Below the pieces are notes generated by a model, which saw only the letters and a program-made list of their open reading frames with translations, was not told the DNA's origin and ran no database searches. DNA of 64,000 nt from Nigrospora sphaerica (taxonomy: Eukaryota; Ascomycota; Sordariomycetes; Amphisphaeriales; Apiosporaceae). The translations under genes were made by a program, and so were the position numbers. The stretch lies in the NCBI GenBank assembly GCA_018287875.1, contig JAGVVL010000025.1, positions 434,001 to 498,000 of the forward strand, written 5' to 3'. Within the stretch, counting starts at the first letter, position 1. Each line of letters opens with the position of its first letter. Positions 23,388-35,219 of this stretch are shown here, piece after piece.

Positions 23388-26300
23388 CGTCGTCTCTCCA
23401 TCATGTGGTGGCTGTCAAAGCACAACATGAGGCGCCTTTACGGTCCCCACGGGAGAACAAGGATCAATGACGGTTGGCTGTGGAACAAGAGGGGGACAGG
23501 CTGCAGGAACGCCTGGTTTCCGGTAGCAGTCCTACCACCGAGAAACCGCTTGCTGGGTCTTCCGGGACCTTGTATCTCGCCGCCTATGCAAACATGAGGG
23601 TGGGGTCGGTCGGGCCGCCGTGGAGGGATGGGGGTGGGCCAGTTTGCCGGCCGTCGAACCAGCATTGCTTAGCGTGGGATGGGTGGGCTCGCTGGTCGGC
23701 CGGCAAGGTGTATTGGATATGCGGGCAGGGTACAGCGCCCCCTATCTCTTTTCCCTACATGTCGTAAGGCGCCCTGAAGGGGGCCAGCCCGGACCGCATC
23801 CGAGATATTTGGCTCTATTGCATGCGGCGAAGGCAGCTGAGCAGGGGTCAGAGGGTGCGAGAGTTGAGGCGACACGCACTAGCCTCGTGCCAGCGAGTGT
23901 CACGTAGCTCGAAAACGACGATGATGTGCACCCCGTACCTGGAAGCAGGGAAAGGCGGCATTCGCATACCGTCATCCCGCTGTTTGGACTCCGCTCCCCC
24001 AAGAGACGGTCCTCCCCACCATCGCCACTCGCGTGCGCGTTCTCTTGTCTCTCTACCGCCCTTTCTCCCCATGTGCGTCTGACGGGTGCTAGCACGTAAG
24101 TACTGTGCACGTTCCAATGGTCCTGCCACCACCCTATCCCCGTCGGAACCGAAGCTTGCTTTGGCGGAGAGAAGGAAAAAAAAACAGAAGGGATTAGACG
24201 GGTGGCCCTAACCCCTACCCTCGCGTATGTTGCTAGGTGCCCGAAAAGTCAAATGTGGCGGAGGCCTACGTCTCGGATTGGACGATGTCGTCGGAGCCGT
24301 TCCGGAAGGCCAATCAAGTCGAGCCGTCCAACCCCCGGTGGGGGGGCCAAACTCCAACCACTCCAACTCTCCCTCTCGTCTTCTTACTTGGTTTGCCTAC
24401 CTCATCTTGATATGTACATATCCTCAAAGACTGCGGCCACGTGCCCGATTTCTTCCCAGGGGGACAAACCACCGCCCCCGTAGCTTTTATTTTATTTTTC
24501 TTTGTTGGCTCGTTCCCGTTGCCTTTGCTCTCTTCTCGGAGCGTCCTACTATTCCCCCTTCCCCCCTTTTCGAGCAAACAAACAACCAAGCTCTACAGAC
24601 CCCGGCTATCATCTCTATCGTTTTCCCGTACGGCCCGGCGGCAATCTTGGCTCGGGCCCTCCCTTTCTCTTTTGCTGCCCGCCCGACGACGGGCCCAAGG
24701 AAACCATGTAAGGCAGAGATGAATAAACAGAAAAGAAAACCCTGACTTGAACTTGAACAAACCGGAACGACTTGGTCAAAAGATTCGAAAATCCCCATCA
24801 TCCGGATCCGACCCCTTTCGAGCCCACCGCCCCCCTCCCTTCATTTTCGCCGCCTTCGCCTGCCTCCCCCACGCCGCGCCGGACTTTGGGTGCCTCGGGA
24901 AACCGCCCTATCGATGGACACCGGACGCCGGAACCTGCCATCGACGGCCTCGGACTCGTTGGAAACCCTCCCAACCCCCTCAAAGGGGGAGAGGATGGGG
25001 TCCCGTCCGTTCCCGTCTCGCGGGCTTCGTTGGACGCTTTTCTCTCGGTGACCTCCCTGCATGGGAATCCCTCTTTTATACTTCTCCTTGCGGGTCGTGA
25101 CCTTTTCTTCCCGCTACCCTTAACCAAGTGCTAGGCCGAAATATAAAGTGGCGGGTTGCCCTATCTGCCCCCTTCGACGCGTCGGGGAAAGAAAAGATGG
25201 GTGATGGGCCTCGTTCCGTCTAGGGAGTATCCCGGAATTGCGCGAGCAAGAAGCCCACCACGTATTACCCGCTGCTGTTAAACCGTAGTTGCCGGCTAGG
25301 TCGGAAAGGATGCTTGGAGGCACAAGAATTTCGCGTCGGCAAAACTCGCCTCACAGAACCTTTTCCAGAGTATGGTTTATACCCTTCCGAAGAAACCCCC
25401 CAGACGACCAAAAAAACCGCCGACGAAACGAGATTTCCTGTCCGCCAAGAACCTCCCACCGCACACCCGGTCATCGATGAGGATTCCCTCCCGTCGACCT
25501 GGATCTTTCTCCGTATCCCGAACGCCACGGATCGCCATGTTGCCTTGCGTTGGAGTACCCTGTCCCGTCCGCGGCGTAAGCCCACCGAACACGCCCTTCT
25601 CTCCCCGTCCGCTGGGAGCCGACACTTCGGCACGTGTTGCCACCATCGCGTAGTATACGTTCGTGGGGCAGTCGGTGTGTTCCTCGTCGTTGTCTTCATC
25701 GTAGTTCCAGCGACTTAGGCCGGGGCCTTTCGTGAACCAGCGGGTGGCCCCTCCGAATGCTGTGTGATTTTCTCATTGTTCTTCTGCTTCCCCTCTGCTT
25801 CCACTGCAAGGCCGCGACGCCGCCGTGGGTGCGAGGGGAGAGCCAGCTCCGGACCATCACCGATCCGTAATCCAAGGTGTACGCGTCTTCCACCTTCCAC
25901 CATAACCACCTAGAGGAGGCCGGTGCCGTCGTTGTGTTTTTTTTTCCCCCGGCGCCTTGGGGCACCGGATGAAACAATATTAGCTTCGATATCGAAGCGG
26001 CATTCTTCCCCTGAAAGAGGCTATGGCCTAGGCGCCCGTCCTCGGCCCGGCTTCTTTCTCCCGTCGGTCTTCTCCCTTCCCAGCTACGCCTCGGCAGCAG
26101 GTAGTTCGCCGAGAAGCAAAGCTTGCCTGCGCGCCTCTTTTTCTAAGTATCCAGGTCCCATTTTCCTGGACCGGGGCCGCTCTGTCCCGCCCGATGGGTT
26201 GCTTGGTCTCTGCGTGGGACGGTTGTCAGGGGGAGCTCCTGCCCCGGGGACGAGGTGGGCTGATCTCTTGACCTTTGTTTTGTTCATTTTTGCGTCACGA

Positions 26301-26529
26301 AGTTTCCATCGTGAGGTTGATAGCTGCACCCCGGCCAAACGTAAGCAAGAAGCTTCTCGGTGTTTGGCTTTCTTGCCTTGTGATCTTGTCTATACCATTG
26401 ATCCATACACCGTGCCCAAACCACAGCGTTGTTCAGGATATCATTATGGTAAACCCTCGAATGAAGTAACCGTTTCCCACTCCATCAAATCCCCCAGCAT
26501 TCCTTGCTCAGAGGAACTTGCCCGACGCT

Positions 26530-26630
26530 ATGTGTGTATGTGTGAGTATGTGTGTGTACGTGTGTGTACGTGTGTGTATGCGTGTGTATGCGTGTGTATG
26601 CGTGTATATGTGCGTGTATGTGTGTGTGTG
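26530..26630. repeat. TG-rich microsatellite
   Basis: About 100 bases of TGTG(T/C)(A/G) units with TA and CG variants end one base before the stop codon of the PTH11-like gene. They would form the start of its 3' UTR, transcribed as a CA-rich run. Confidence 0.9.
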
Positions 26631-26631
26631 C

Positions 26632-28537
26632 CTATTGGCCCTCATTGTCTCGGTGCGCTCGGACGGACCAAGCCCGCTTGATCTGGATGTGGAGCCGGTC
26701 GCTCGGTCCGTCTGTCTTCTCGCGTTCTCCGCTGGCCGTCGCCGGCGGCGTATCGTCTGCGCTGGGGCCCGCGCGGCACTGCGTCTGGGCCATGACGGTG
26801 AGGCCGAGCGGGTCGAGATCGTGACACGAAAGTCGCCGCTCGCCCCCGCCCCCTCCGCCCGCAGAGTGCAGGCCAAATACGGAGCAGGTCGGCGACGCCT
26901 GCACCGAGCTGATTTGGGTCCGGGTGTATACCCTGCGCATGGTCTCCATCTCATCGGCAGCGTCGATACGTGTCAGCTCCGTCTCACTGCCCTCCCACGA
27001 GTCGACCCGCGACGTCTTGCCCTGTGAATTGCTTATGTCGCCGTTTTTCTGGCTGTACACCTCTTCCTGCAGCCTCTGCTTGTGGTTTGCCTCGTCGTCG
27101 CCGTCCTTTGAGGGCCGGCGGCACAAGCTGTGCGCGAGCCCGAGTTTCGCGCCCCATTGCTTGACCAACGGCTGCAGTGTCATGGCGGATGCGCCAAGGA
27201 TACCAGCCGCCACCTCGGCCTGCGTCCAGGCTGCCCCGCGTGCGCCTGAGTACGTGGTATCGAAGTCCGTGGGCAGGTGAGTGAGCCGCAAGACGGAAAC
27301 GATGCATGCGCTAGGGGAGAGGGTATGTTAGTTCGTGGCTATGAAGCCCGTGAGCTGATGCGGTTTGCACACTTACAAAAACCCGATGGCAAAGAGTCCT
27401 GAAATTCCTTCTATCAGTCAACAAGCCCAGCGGACACAGACACAGAATGTGGGAGAAAATGACGCCAGTGATAAGGGAACCAGGGCAGGTACTCACCTAA
27501 AACGACGAGCTTTTGCGGTGTTTTGATCTTGAGCCGGAAAACTACGGGCATTGGGACCAGGACGAGGATAAAGTCGGTCACAATATTTCCCACCGCGAGA
27601 GTATACCCACGTCTGAGGTCACATTTGTCACTCGTAGGACCCACGAGCCACCACTCCTCAACCGGATGGCATATGAACACCATGGCAAAGAGGAATGCGA
27701 TGGACCAGCTCACCAAGGCGCAGATTACGACAACACAGGGGATACTGTATCGGCTGTCGTGTTTAACAATGCGGTAATACTGCCCTGTGATCCTCGGGGT
27801 CAGCCATCAGCCACCCCGAAAAAACCGCTCAGGGCGGCGCCGAGGGCAGCGGCCTAGACCCGAGGGAATGGAGGTTATGAAGACTCTTGGACTGGCGCCA
27901 AAGGAAAAAGAGGGAAGCGCGAAGAGTGGCTCACATGAGATGCTAAGTTTGGTGAAGAGCAACGAGACGGAATAGATCGCGATCTGAACAAAGAGCAACT
28001 GCATCCAAGTCAGTCTCTTGGCATCACCACAACCAAAGGTGCGGCGGCAACAGGATCTCCTATTCAGTTAAGTACTTATGTACGTACCTTGTTGTACATG
28101 ACGATATCCTGCGGGCCTTGGAGGTCCCAGGCGTGGGTTCCTAGGCCATAGTGCGTCTGGATGAAGACGGCGACCGCGAGGGCGACAACGCCAAGCTATT
28201 GATACAGCGCAAAGATCAGCCCCGGGGTCTCGGCTGGGACAAGGCAGTTGTGTAACTGTGCGTCGGAGGAGCAGGAGCAGCCTCTTACCACGGCCAACAC
28301 AGCGCACACATCGTCGAAGCCGAGGTTCCTTAGTAGGCGATGCCTGGTGTAGAGGCGGAGCCCGACGGCCACGAGGGAAATGACGATAGACACTACGGCG
28401 ACGGTAACGGGCAGGCACGCAATTTTGTCGTGCGGCAGTGACTTCAGGGTTTGCAGCCGTTCGTCGTCGCTCAGGCCGGGCAGCATCGGCGCCACTGGCC
28501 CTTGAGAGGGTGCGGTAGCGGTAGCAATAGCTGCCAT
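26632..28537 (-). CDS. PTH11-like seven-transmembrane protein (fungal rhodopsin domain)
   Basis: Six exons join to 469 residues: 28537-28289, 28195-28088, 27998-27935, 27784-27497, 27398-27377 and 27310-26632. Exon 5 is only 22 bases. Every junction is GT-AG and the phases close. The acceptor CACAG at 27785 was preferred because it gives LSISWQYYRIVK. About seven hydrophobic helices occupy residues 35-300, with typical motifs of the fungal rhodopsin-like family: VGLRLYTRHRLLRNLGFDD, YGLGTHAWDL, the KCD after the third loop, DFILVLVPMPVV and WTQAEVAAGILGASAMTLQP. A polar 160-residue tail follows. No CFEM domain precedes it. Such proteins are putative plasma-membrane receptors (PTH11 in Magnaporthe senses surfaces). 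The ligand is unknown. The stop codon abuts the TG repeat. Confidence 0.9.
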
Positions 28538-31500
28538 GGATTTGGTAGTTACCGTGCTGGCCGGCAGGCGTTGGTAGTGTTCAAGGAGGGAGAGCTCGAA
28601 TCATCGGCAAAAGACACCCAAGATCAGGCTTGTATGCGATCTATCAGTCAGAACAATCGATCGGGCAGGGACTGGCGGGCGAGGGGGGCCGTAGTCGTAC
28701 TTTAACGGCGGCCACTAATAGCCAAGGGCGGAACCGTAGATCTATCATCTCAGGAAGGGTGAAGCAGACAGGGACGGCGAGTCATGCTTACTTGTGGGCG
28801 TTCGTCCGTAACCCCAGGCTCCCCCGCCTTACCCGCCCGTTGCCCGTTTGCATAACGTCTTTCAAGTGGCGTCTCGTGGCACGGCCGCTCCGTGCGTTGC
28901 GTCGCCCCCGTTCTCGTGGGGTCTTTCGTGCACAGCAGTTCCTGTGCCTGGCAGGCCGTCTGTGCGTGTGTCCAGCGCGTGTGTAGAAGCACGCACGCAC
29001 CTCGGCCGAGGCCACCGGCCATGGTCTGCTTCCACACTTCAGCCGGCCATAGACCGACCTGCCGGCACCTGAGCCCCTGCGCACAAGGGTAAAGCCAAGG
29101 TTCCAGGACAAGGTAAATGCTGGAAGGTGGGCCTCATGGCACCAGCTCCATGGCCACGGGAACGTGCTTCATCGCCGGTGCGCGCGTGGTGCTTTCGGCT
29201 TGTAGCGTCAACATAGTCGTAGGTACCCAGAGTTCATTCAAGAGCCGATCGACGGGCGAATTGGACATGAACAGCCCAAGAGCCAACCAAGGCCACTGAT
29301 ATGGGAACGGCATCAGCACCAACGGTCGTCCGGAGATGGCTCCGATCGACATGGGACCAGCATTGATGGGCATTTTTCGAGACCCACTGGGTGCTTTGAC
29401 ATGTGGCTCGGACATCGAATCCTCTGGTGGCCCGGCTGTTGAGCCCTCGTTTATCTTCACAGCCGCGCTGTCTCTGGGCGGCGGACATGCGGCTGACCCT
29501 TGAATGCGCGTCGGCAGCAGGTCCGACGCGGTCCAGGTCCCCGGTTGAATGGCCGGCTGATCACATGACTGCCGAGTGCAGCCATCACCGAATGATCCAT
29601 GCTACGGCAGAGTCAGCTAGCTAGTACATCGCAGAAGCCGGGAGCCTGGGTCGGCACGTTAGATGGCCGAAGTGCCTGCCGGAACCACTGCTTGTGGGGT
29701 TGTAATAAGAAAGTATTTTCTCTCCGCGAGCACGCGTACGGATTTGTTATCGGTCGGCAGGGCTGACTAACCGTGGCCATTGAGAATGAGCTTCACGTTC
29801 CTTAATATCGACCATCGGCGGTGCAGCGTGTTCCATATTCGCTCTGCTCCGGCTTGCACACAAGTACAACACGTGTGCAACCGTCACTCCTCATATTGAT
29901 CGATAAGCGTCGACGCCCAACAGCGGACACGAGACCAAAACCGGCAGCCACGCACGCGGCAGTTCGGTAAGTGCCTACCTCTTGGATGGATGCTTCGCAC
30001 CTACCTCTTTAAGCAAGTCGGCAGTCCCTCTGATGGTCCCGCGACGGGGTTTACCCTGAAAACTAAACTCATCGTGCCATTGTCCAACCCAATGGCCCCG
30101 GATCCCTGTACTACGCGGCGCACTTTTGCCGACCCGCGCGCCAGATCTAAGCGGCGTATCTACAGTTCCCACTTCCAGTGCAGGCACTCCGCCAGCAACC
30201 GGGGCCGCACCGGCGACCAAGGCCATCCCTGTCGCATCGTGGCCATGGCTTTTTTCATACAAAACGGCAACTATATCAAGCTGCTGTTGGCGGGCCGGTC
30301 GAAATAGGCGCCACACGCCGAGGCGACCTTTCGTGGCTTGCAAGAAAACGGTTTACCCCGTGGGTATGGCCGGGTAGTTTCGGCCACCCATTACCTAACT
30401 AGTTTGGGCCGTTATTTCGTTGGTACATGCGGTTTGGCAACGGCCGATGGCCCTTGGCGGCGTGAAAGTCGAAGTATCGTGGCAAAACTGTGTCTCCTCT
30501 CCCCAGCGAAGCCACCTGAATACCATCCCCCCAACTTGACGCGGACACAGCCGTCATCCCCAAAGCAAATGCCCCCAGTATTTCTGGGCGACCGACGAGA
30601 CGGGACAGGGCGCACAATCAGACCAAACAGGACTAGTTCTACAATAGGTACAGAATAGGATGCGCAAGGCGCACGAGTAATACCGTATGATGGGCAACAC
30701 CGTATAACCTAGCTCTTCTCCCGCTGTCACTTGTTTTTATCGATACTCCTAGTTAAAGAAATGCTACAGTCACGCCTGACGCAGGCATTCCAGTGACGGA
30801 AAATGTACCAACGGGAGACATAGCATTAGCGGCTATGCCCAAGAACACACGGCCGTACTGGGCGACCGCGTGAGGCCTCCGAACGTTACGTGCCGCCCCC
30901 GGACCTGCATACAAGAGGACCGGAGTATCCGAGAGAATGATAGGAGACCCAGGGATCGCTGGATCATCTATTGAGCCCCTTGTACAACATAATGGAGAGA
31001 AGTCCCTTATCCTTCTGTATATCGATTCCTAGCCCTTTGTTAAAAGAAACACAAAGTGACTTCTCTTCATTCTACTGCAGCGCTTAATAAATAGATAGTC
31101 CAGTGATCCCTGGAACCCCCCCTCTTCCTCTCGGTACTCTTGCCCCCTTATATCCCGACCTCCAGTTCTCCCGTCCCCTTCACTCAGGCCCTACTTCGGA
31201 CCTTTATTAAACGTGTCACACAGACTTCTCTAACACCTGAACGCTATAAAAGGGTCGATACCGCTGATGAATGGACCTCCTTTGCGTTGGTCAGGATAGA
31301 AGCCGTCAGGGTGTACACCCAGTCCGGTAACTGGATCAAATTGACCTGTGCGCTCACCGTGTGGTCACATAAGTGGGCTTCTCGAAAAGTCGAACCGAGA
31401 TGGCAGCTGGGGTATTTGGCAGATTTGGCAGAGCGGTTCGAGGAGGATTAAGTTGGCTACCAAAGGACCTCGGGAGACGACCCCAGGAACCGTCTGACGA

Positions 31501-32680
31501 GGCTTTCAAAACGATAATACTAGAGCAGATATTCATCAACAGCTTAAAGCAACCACGCTCCTCATGACTGGGGTCATCACAGTACTGACTGTATTGCCCG
31601 CGGGGTATGATGAACCTTTATCACAAATATATTCTTTTGTTTCCAAAGCTCGCAACTAGTCTCCCAATGCGAATAATTTAGTCATCACGTCAAAACCCCA
31701 GAAAAGCTCAAAGGAAAGTAAAGATCTGTATCTTTATATTCGGCTACAAAAGTCATCCGGCATAGAAGCATGCAGCTCGTGACATGTACTCGAACCTTTC
31801 TCCGTCCGTATACTAAGTGAGTCTCACGTCTCCAACTTGGTTTTACAATGCCATGCAAGCCACGTCATGCTTGAAAACTTCTTCTTTCTTTTCGTCACTG
31901 TGAGGCCGTCGGCCCGGAATCACGCAAACAGCAACAGTACTGCGCAACATTTCACAGCTAACACTCAACCTCCAGTCATTTCATTGCCCTCCTTTTTCCG
32001 CCTCTCACCACAAACACGGTCGATGCTGTACTCTGCACAAAGACAACGAACTTCGGAACTAGCCGCCCCTTACGGAGCTGGCTGAGGTCGCGTGGCAAGC
32101 TCTACGAGGTCTTGTTCATTCGGCTGCATCGAGATGGTTCCGCAGGTTTTCCCTGCAGCAACACCACACGACGCGAACAGTTGGTGAATCTACCCAAGAA
32201 AATGTACTCATTATGATGGTATATAATTCATAAACCCTCGAAGCGGACGGATCAAACGCCGTCGGTGCGCCTGTGGCTTCTTCTTTAAAGCGGTTGCACC
32301 ATTGACTCACTGCCAGAGATGGTATTGCTAGCGAGAGTAGGGCATCGACCTTCAAAATGGCAAGTGATTTCCCATTTCATATTCATTACATGGGCCCCAG
32401 GCTTAGATAAATATCATTCCTTTATTGATAACCAGTCATATACTGGAAATTCCTAAGAAATTGGATCGTGTTATTTGGTGGCAGCTTTCGGGGGGTACAT
32501 GTTGGCAGATGTAGCGTACATCCGGGCAGTAATTCTTTACACTTATATAAGCGTTATTTTTACAAGTACGGATAGTCTGTGGATGCAGCCATTACTGTAG
32601 AGCCTCCTGCAGAAACGCTGATTTGGGTATTGATATCGGGACTGCGCCAAAGCAAACCGTAAAATATGTGAATCCAAACA
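28538..32680. other. 4.1-kb gene-free region, AT-rich toward the right
   Basis: No gene is supported. From about 30650 the sequence becomes clearly AT-richer than the flanks. Short frames such as 29134-29460 (minus) and 31373-31567 (plus) lack ATG starts or domains. A 165-base inverted repeat at 30949-31113 is listed separately. The left end should contain the promoter of the PTH11-like gene, and the right end the 3' UTR of the fluoride exporter gene. Confidence 0.55.
30949..31113. repeat. 165-base inverted repeat, MITE-like
   Basis: The ends CCAGGGATCGCTGGATCATC (30949-30968) and, on the other strand, CCAGGGATCACTGGACTATC match with three transitions. ATCTATT continues the match. After a divergent 18-base block, AATGGAGAGAAGTC pairs with AATGAAGAGAAGTC at exactly the mirrored distance, so the arms are about 55 bases without gaps and surround an AT-rich centre. 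No coding capacity and no clear target-site duplication were seen. It could be a small non-autonomous DNA element or a hairpin-forming relic. Confidence 0.65.
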
Positions 32681-34390
32681 TTAATGTAAGCACATCAACT
32701 CCTGAAAGTTTTTCGTCCACCTCAAACCTCCCATTATGGCGACGAGAACCGCCAGTCCGACCACGACGCTGGTCAGGCCATAGACGTATGCGTGGCGGCG
32801 ACGAAGCGTGGCGAGCTCCGAGACCCATGTGGATACCGTGCTGAGGCACCCGCAGAACCCGTCCTCGATGCCCTGAAGTACTTGGCACCCGACAACCCCT
32901 CCAACGGGAACGTGAGCAAGGTCCCAGGCAATACCGAGAATGGCCGTCGCCAGGATATTGACCACGAAGGTGCCCAGGGGGAAAGAAGGCAGGCGAGCGT
33001 TCAGATAAAGCGAGGCATAGAAGCGGCCAAGACACCCAAGTGGCGCGAGAACGAGAGCGAACGTGGCCCTGCCCCGCCACGTCTCGGAAGCCCCCAGGTT
33101 GGAGAACCGATCGGGTGGCAGGATGGACAGAAGGATTGCCCCCAGCCAGCAGCCCCAAGCAATGAGCACGGTGAGTCGGTCGAGCGTCTTGCGCATGACG
33201 CGGAATGGGAGCGATGGTGTTATGGCCTCGAGGGCCGTGGCAAGATGTGCGCCAACAATTAAGCCAGACATGGATAGAGAGACGGTGGTGATGGCGACGG
33301 CCATTAAAGCCATGAAGGAGTAGCCGCCGCTTCTGTGCACAGTCGTTGCGTCCCGGCCTGGGGTTGTGAGGTCATTCGAAAGCGCCAGGAAGATATCTCG
33401 GATCAGGGACGAGAACGAGGTGAAGGAGCCGCAGAAGCCCGTGGCCAGGCCAATGTACAGAGGGATGGTCTTCTTGGTGGCCATGTGTGCCTTTTTAGCG
33501 GCAGTAAGGTCGACCTTAGCATGAGCCAGCTCAACACCGCCATTTTCCTCGTCCGCCCTCTCCTTCTTTGCTTGCAGGATTTGGCGATCATACTGCGGCG
33601 TTCCCCACTCGAACCGGAAAAGCATACGATCCTCGATCAGGAACCCCATGACGAGACAGCCGGCCAGGTTGGGCCATACTGAGCTGAAGATGACTGGGGC
33701 GCCGGAATAGGTAGTGAGAGCCTGCAGGCCAAGCCTGGCCAAGGTGCCCAGTAGCGAAAAGAGGATGAGGTAGGAAATGGTGTAGAGCTGTGTGGCGCGC
33801 TGAGATACCATCTCTTCAGTAACGTCAGGTGCCTTTTCTTCGAAAGGATAACCAAATGGCCGCCCTTTGCTGCTCATATTCGTCTTACGGTGCCTCGCGT
33901 CGTCTTGGTCTACGACGTTGTTGGCAGCCGTAGTCGGCCCGAGATGATGCGCGTCCGCGTCCGGAACGTCGTCATGGTCCCATGTGGCAGATGAACGGCG
34001 GAAATGCGAAGCGACTTGTCGGTTGGCGACTTGCGACGTCGGCCGTTGAGTCGCGGCCGGGGACGAATGATGGCCCACTGCGGAAGAGCTGTCACGCCGT
34101 GGCACGCGCGTGTCGGCCGAGACCTCATATTGGTTCGGAACGACTTCGCTGGTATACCCCGGGCCATTTTGGTTGCGATGCGTTTCCACGATGCCGGGCT
34201 TGGCCGACTGGTTTAATGTCGGGGGCTGGTTCGGACCGTCTATAGAAACTGTTGAATGCGACTGATGATGGGCTTGCGAGAGAGGATGGCGTTGCAAAGA
34301 AGGCAGACTCGTCTTGTAGGACATTTGTTCCTGCGAGTCTGGGCGTGACGTCGTGCCCAGAAGGCGCGAGTTGTCTTCGCCTTGCGTCAT
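32681..34390 (-). CDS. FEX1: fluoride exporter FEX (two fused CrcB domains)
   Basis: A single exon encodes 569 residues. The first 190 are polar and probably cytosolic. Then two CrcB/FEX units follow. The first starts YLILFSLLGTLARLGLQAL and holds FSSVWPNLAGCLVMGF and TGFCGSFTSFSS. The second holds LVLAPLGCLGRFYASLYLN, PLGTFVVNILATAILG and EDGFCGCLSTVSTWVSEL. Each unit carries the conserved Asn and the GxxG(S/C)(F/L)(T/S)T(F/V)S segment that line the fluoride pore, with four hydrophobic helices per unit. FEX proteins expel toxic fluoride through the plasma membrane. Eukaryotic FEX is a fused tandem of the bacterial dimer, as here. The long N-terminal extension exceeds yeast Fex1 (375 aa) but is usual in moulds. 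It is transcribed away from the uracil phosphoribosyltransferase gene. Confidence 0.93.
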   Translation of the reverse strand: MTQGEDNSRLLGTTSRPDSQEQMSYKTSLPSLQRHPLSQAHHQSHSTVSIDGPNQPPTLNQSAKPGIVETHRNQNGPGYTSEVVPNQYEVSADTRVPRRDSSSAVGHHSSPAATQRPTSQVANRQVASHFRRSSATWDHDDVPDADAHHLGPTTAANNVVDQDDARHRKTNMSSKGRPFGYPFEEKAPDVTEEMVSQRATQLYTISYLILFSLLGTLARLGLQALTTYSGAPVIFSSVWPNLAGCLVMGFLIEDRMLFRFEWGTPQYDRQILQAKKERADEENGGVELAHAKVDLTAAKKAHMATKKTIPLYIGLATGFCGSFTSFSSLIRDIFLALSNDLTTPGRDATTVHRSGGYSFMALMAVAITTVSLSMSGLIVGAHLATALEAITPSLPFRVMRKTLDRLTVLIAWGCWLGAILLSILPPDRFSNLGASETWRGRATFALVLAPLGCLGRFYASLYLNARLPSFPLGTFVVNILATAILGIAWDLAHVPVGGVVGCQVLQGIEDGFCGCLSTVSTWVSELATLRRRHAYVYGLTSVVVGLAVLVAIMGGLRWTKNFQELMCLH

Positions 34391-35219
34391 TGTGGTGGGC
34401 TACAGGGGGTGCTGGAGGGCGGGAAACTGGACGCAGATAGAAGGCCGGAGTGAGAGGGAATGTGAGTGAATTGGGAGGGACCAATCAGAAGGGCGAGCGG
34501 TGCAGCGGCTCAACCCTTTGCGGCAGGTCTTGGAGTGCCTATCTATGGCCATGCATGGCGTGCCTTTACTTGACCGTTGCTCGCCGTTTGGTGATGGATC
34601 TTGGCAGTGCCGAGAGAGGCTTTGGGCAATTTGCTGGTGGTATCTACTACCACCCGGATTACGTAAAGGGGAAAGAGCGGGCAAGGCCCCAAGACCCGCC
34701 TCTGGAGCTGGTCTCCCGCTCGCCCGTCTGGGATGCAGGGCGACAGGGGGCGGGGAAGGTGAGGAGAGAGTTTGAAGCTCAGCTTCCCCCCACAACAACC
34801 CGACGCCTATCGACTCCTCATGGGAATGGCCCGCCCGGTATCGTTATCGCTCGCTAAGCTGGTCCAGCAGCCCCGCGGTCGGTCGGGCATCTCCCAGACG
34901 CGGACTCCCCGCCACGGGAATCCGGCGCTCTCCACGACCCCCGTGACCACCGATAGGACACATCCAATCCATCCATGTACGGGATGGGAAGGATGGATGG
35001 GTAGAGAGAGAGATACGTGCAGGCCGTGCAGGCCGTGCCACGCAGCCACGCTCTCTTCGTCACCTGCTCGACCGCCTCTTAGTCTGTCCTCTCCTCCTCC
35101 CCCAGCCGGTAAGGTAGTGCTTAGGTACTATTTATTGTGCTCCAATCCAGCCTGCATCTCCCCGTCCTGTCCAGTCCCATCTTCCTTCTCCCGTCTTGCC
35201 TGTGCGCTCGCTCTTCACC
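34391..35219. promoter_or_regulatory. shared intergenic region between FEX and UPRTase genes
   Basis: These 829 bases separate two divergent start codons and must contain both promoters and 5' UTRs. The half near the right gene contains a GGATGG repeat and GTGCAGGCC direct repeats (about 34980-35040). A pyrimidine-rich tract precedes the right ATG. No specific binding site can be named. Confidence 0.5.

Larger units (their letters stand above)
23068..26631. other. long intergenic region, convergent 3' sides
   Basis: No gene is supported over 3.6 kb between two genes that point toward each other. Several overlapping frames of 90-250 codons exist (for example 25923-26681 plus), but they run into the TG microsatellite or are Pro/Ser/Arg-rich without domains. 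The stretch 24.3-25.1 kb is pyrimidine-rich on the plus strand. A short direct repeat (23298-23387) and the microsatellite are listed separately. Confidence 0.55.

Noticed and set aside
25923..26681. 252-codon plus-strand ORF
   Set aside because: Its end is translated microsatellite and the rest lacks domains; it overlaps the end of the real minus-strand PTH11-like gene.
29134..29460. 108-codon minus-strand frame with hydrophobic patch
   Set aside because: Begins with GTG rather than ATG, has no splice partners and no recognisable family.
31373..31567. Short frame with a DEAFKTIILEQIFINSL stretch that superficially recalls retroelement SCAN/gag helices
   Set aside because: Too short, isolated, no other retroelement motif and no long terminal repeats nearby.
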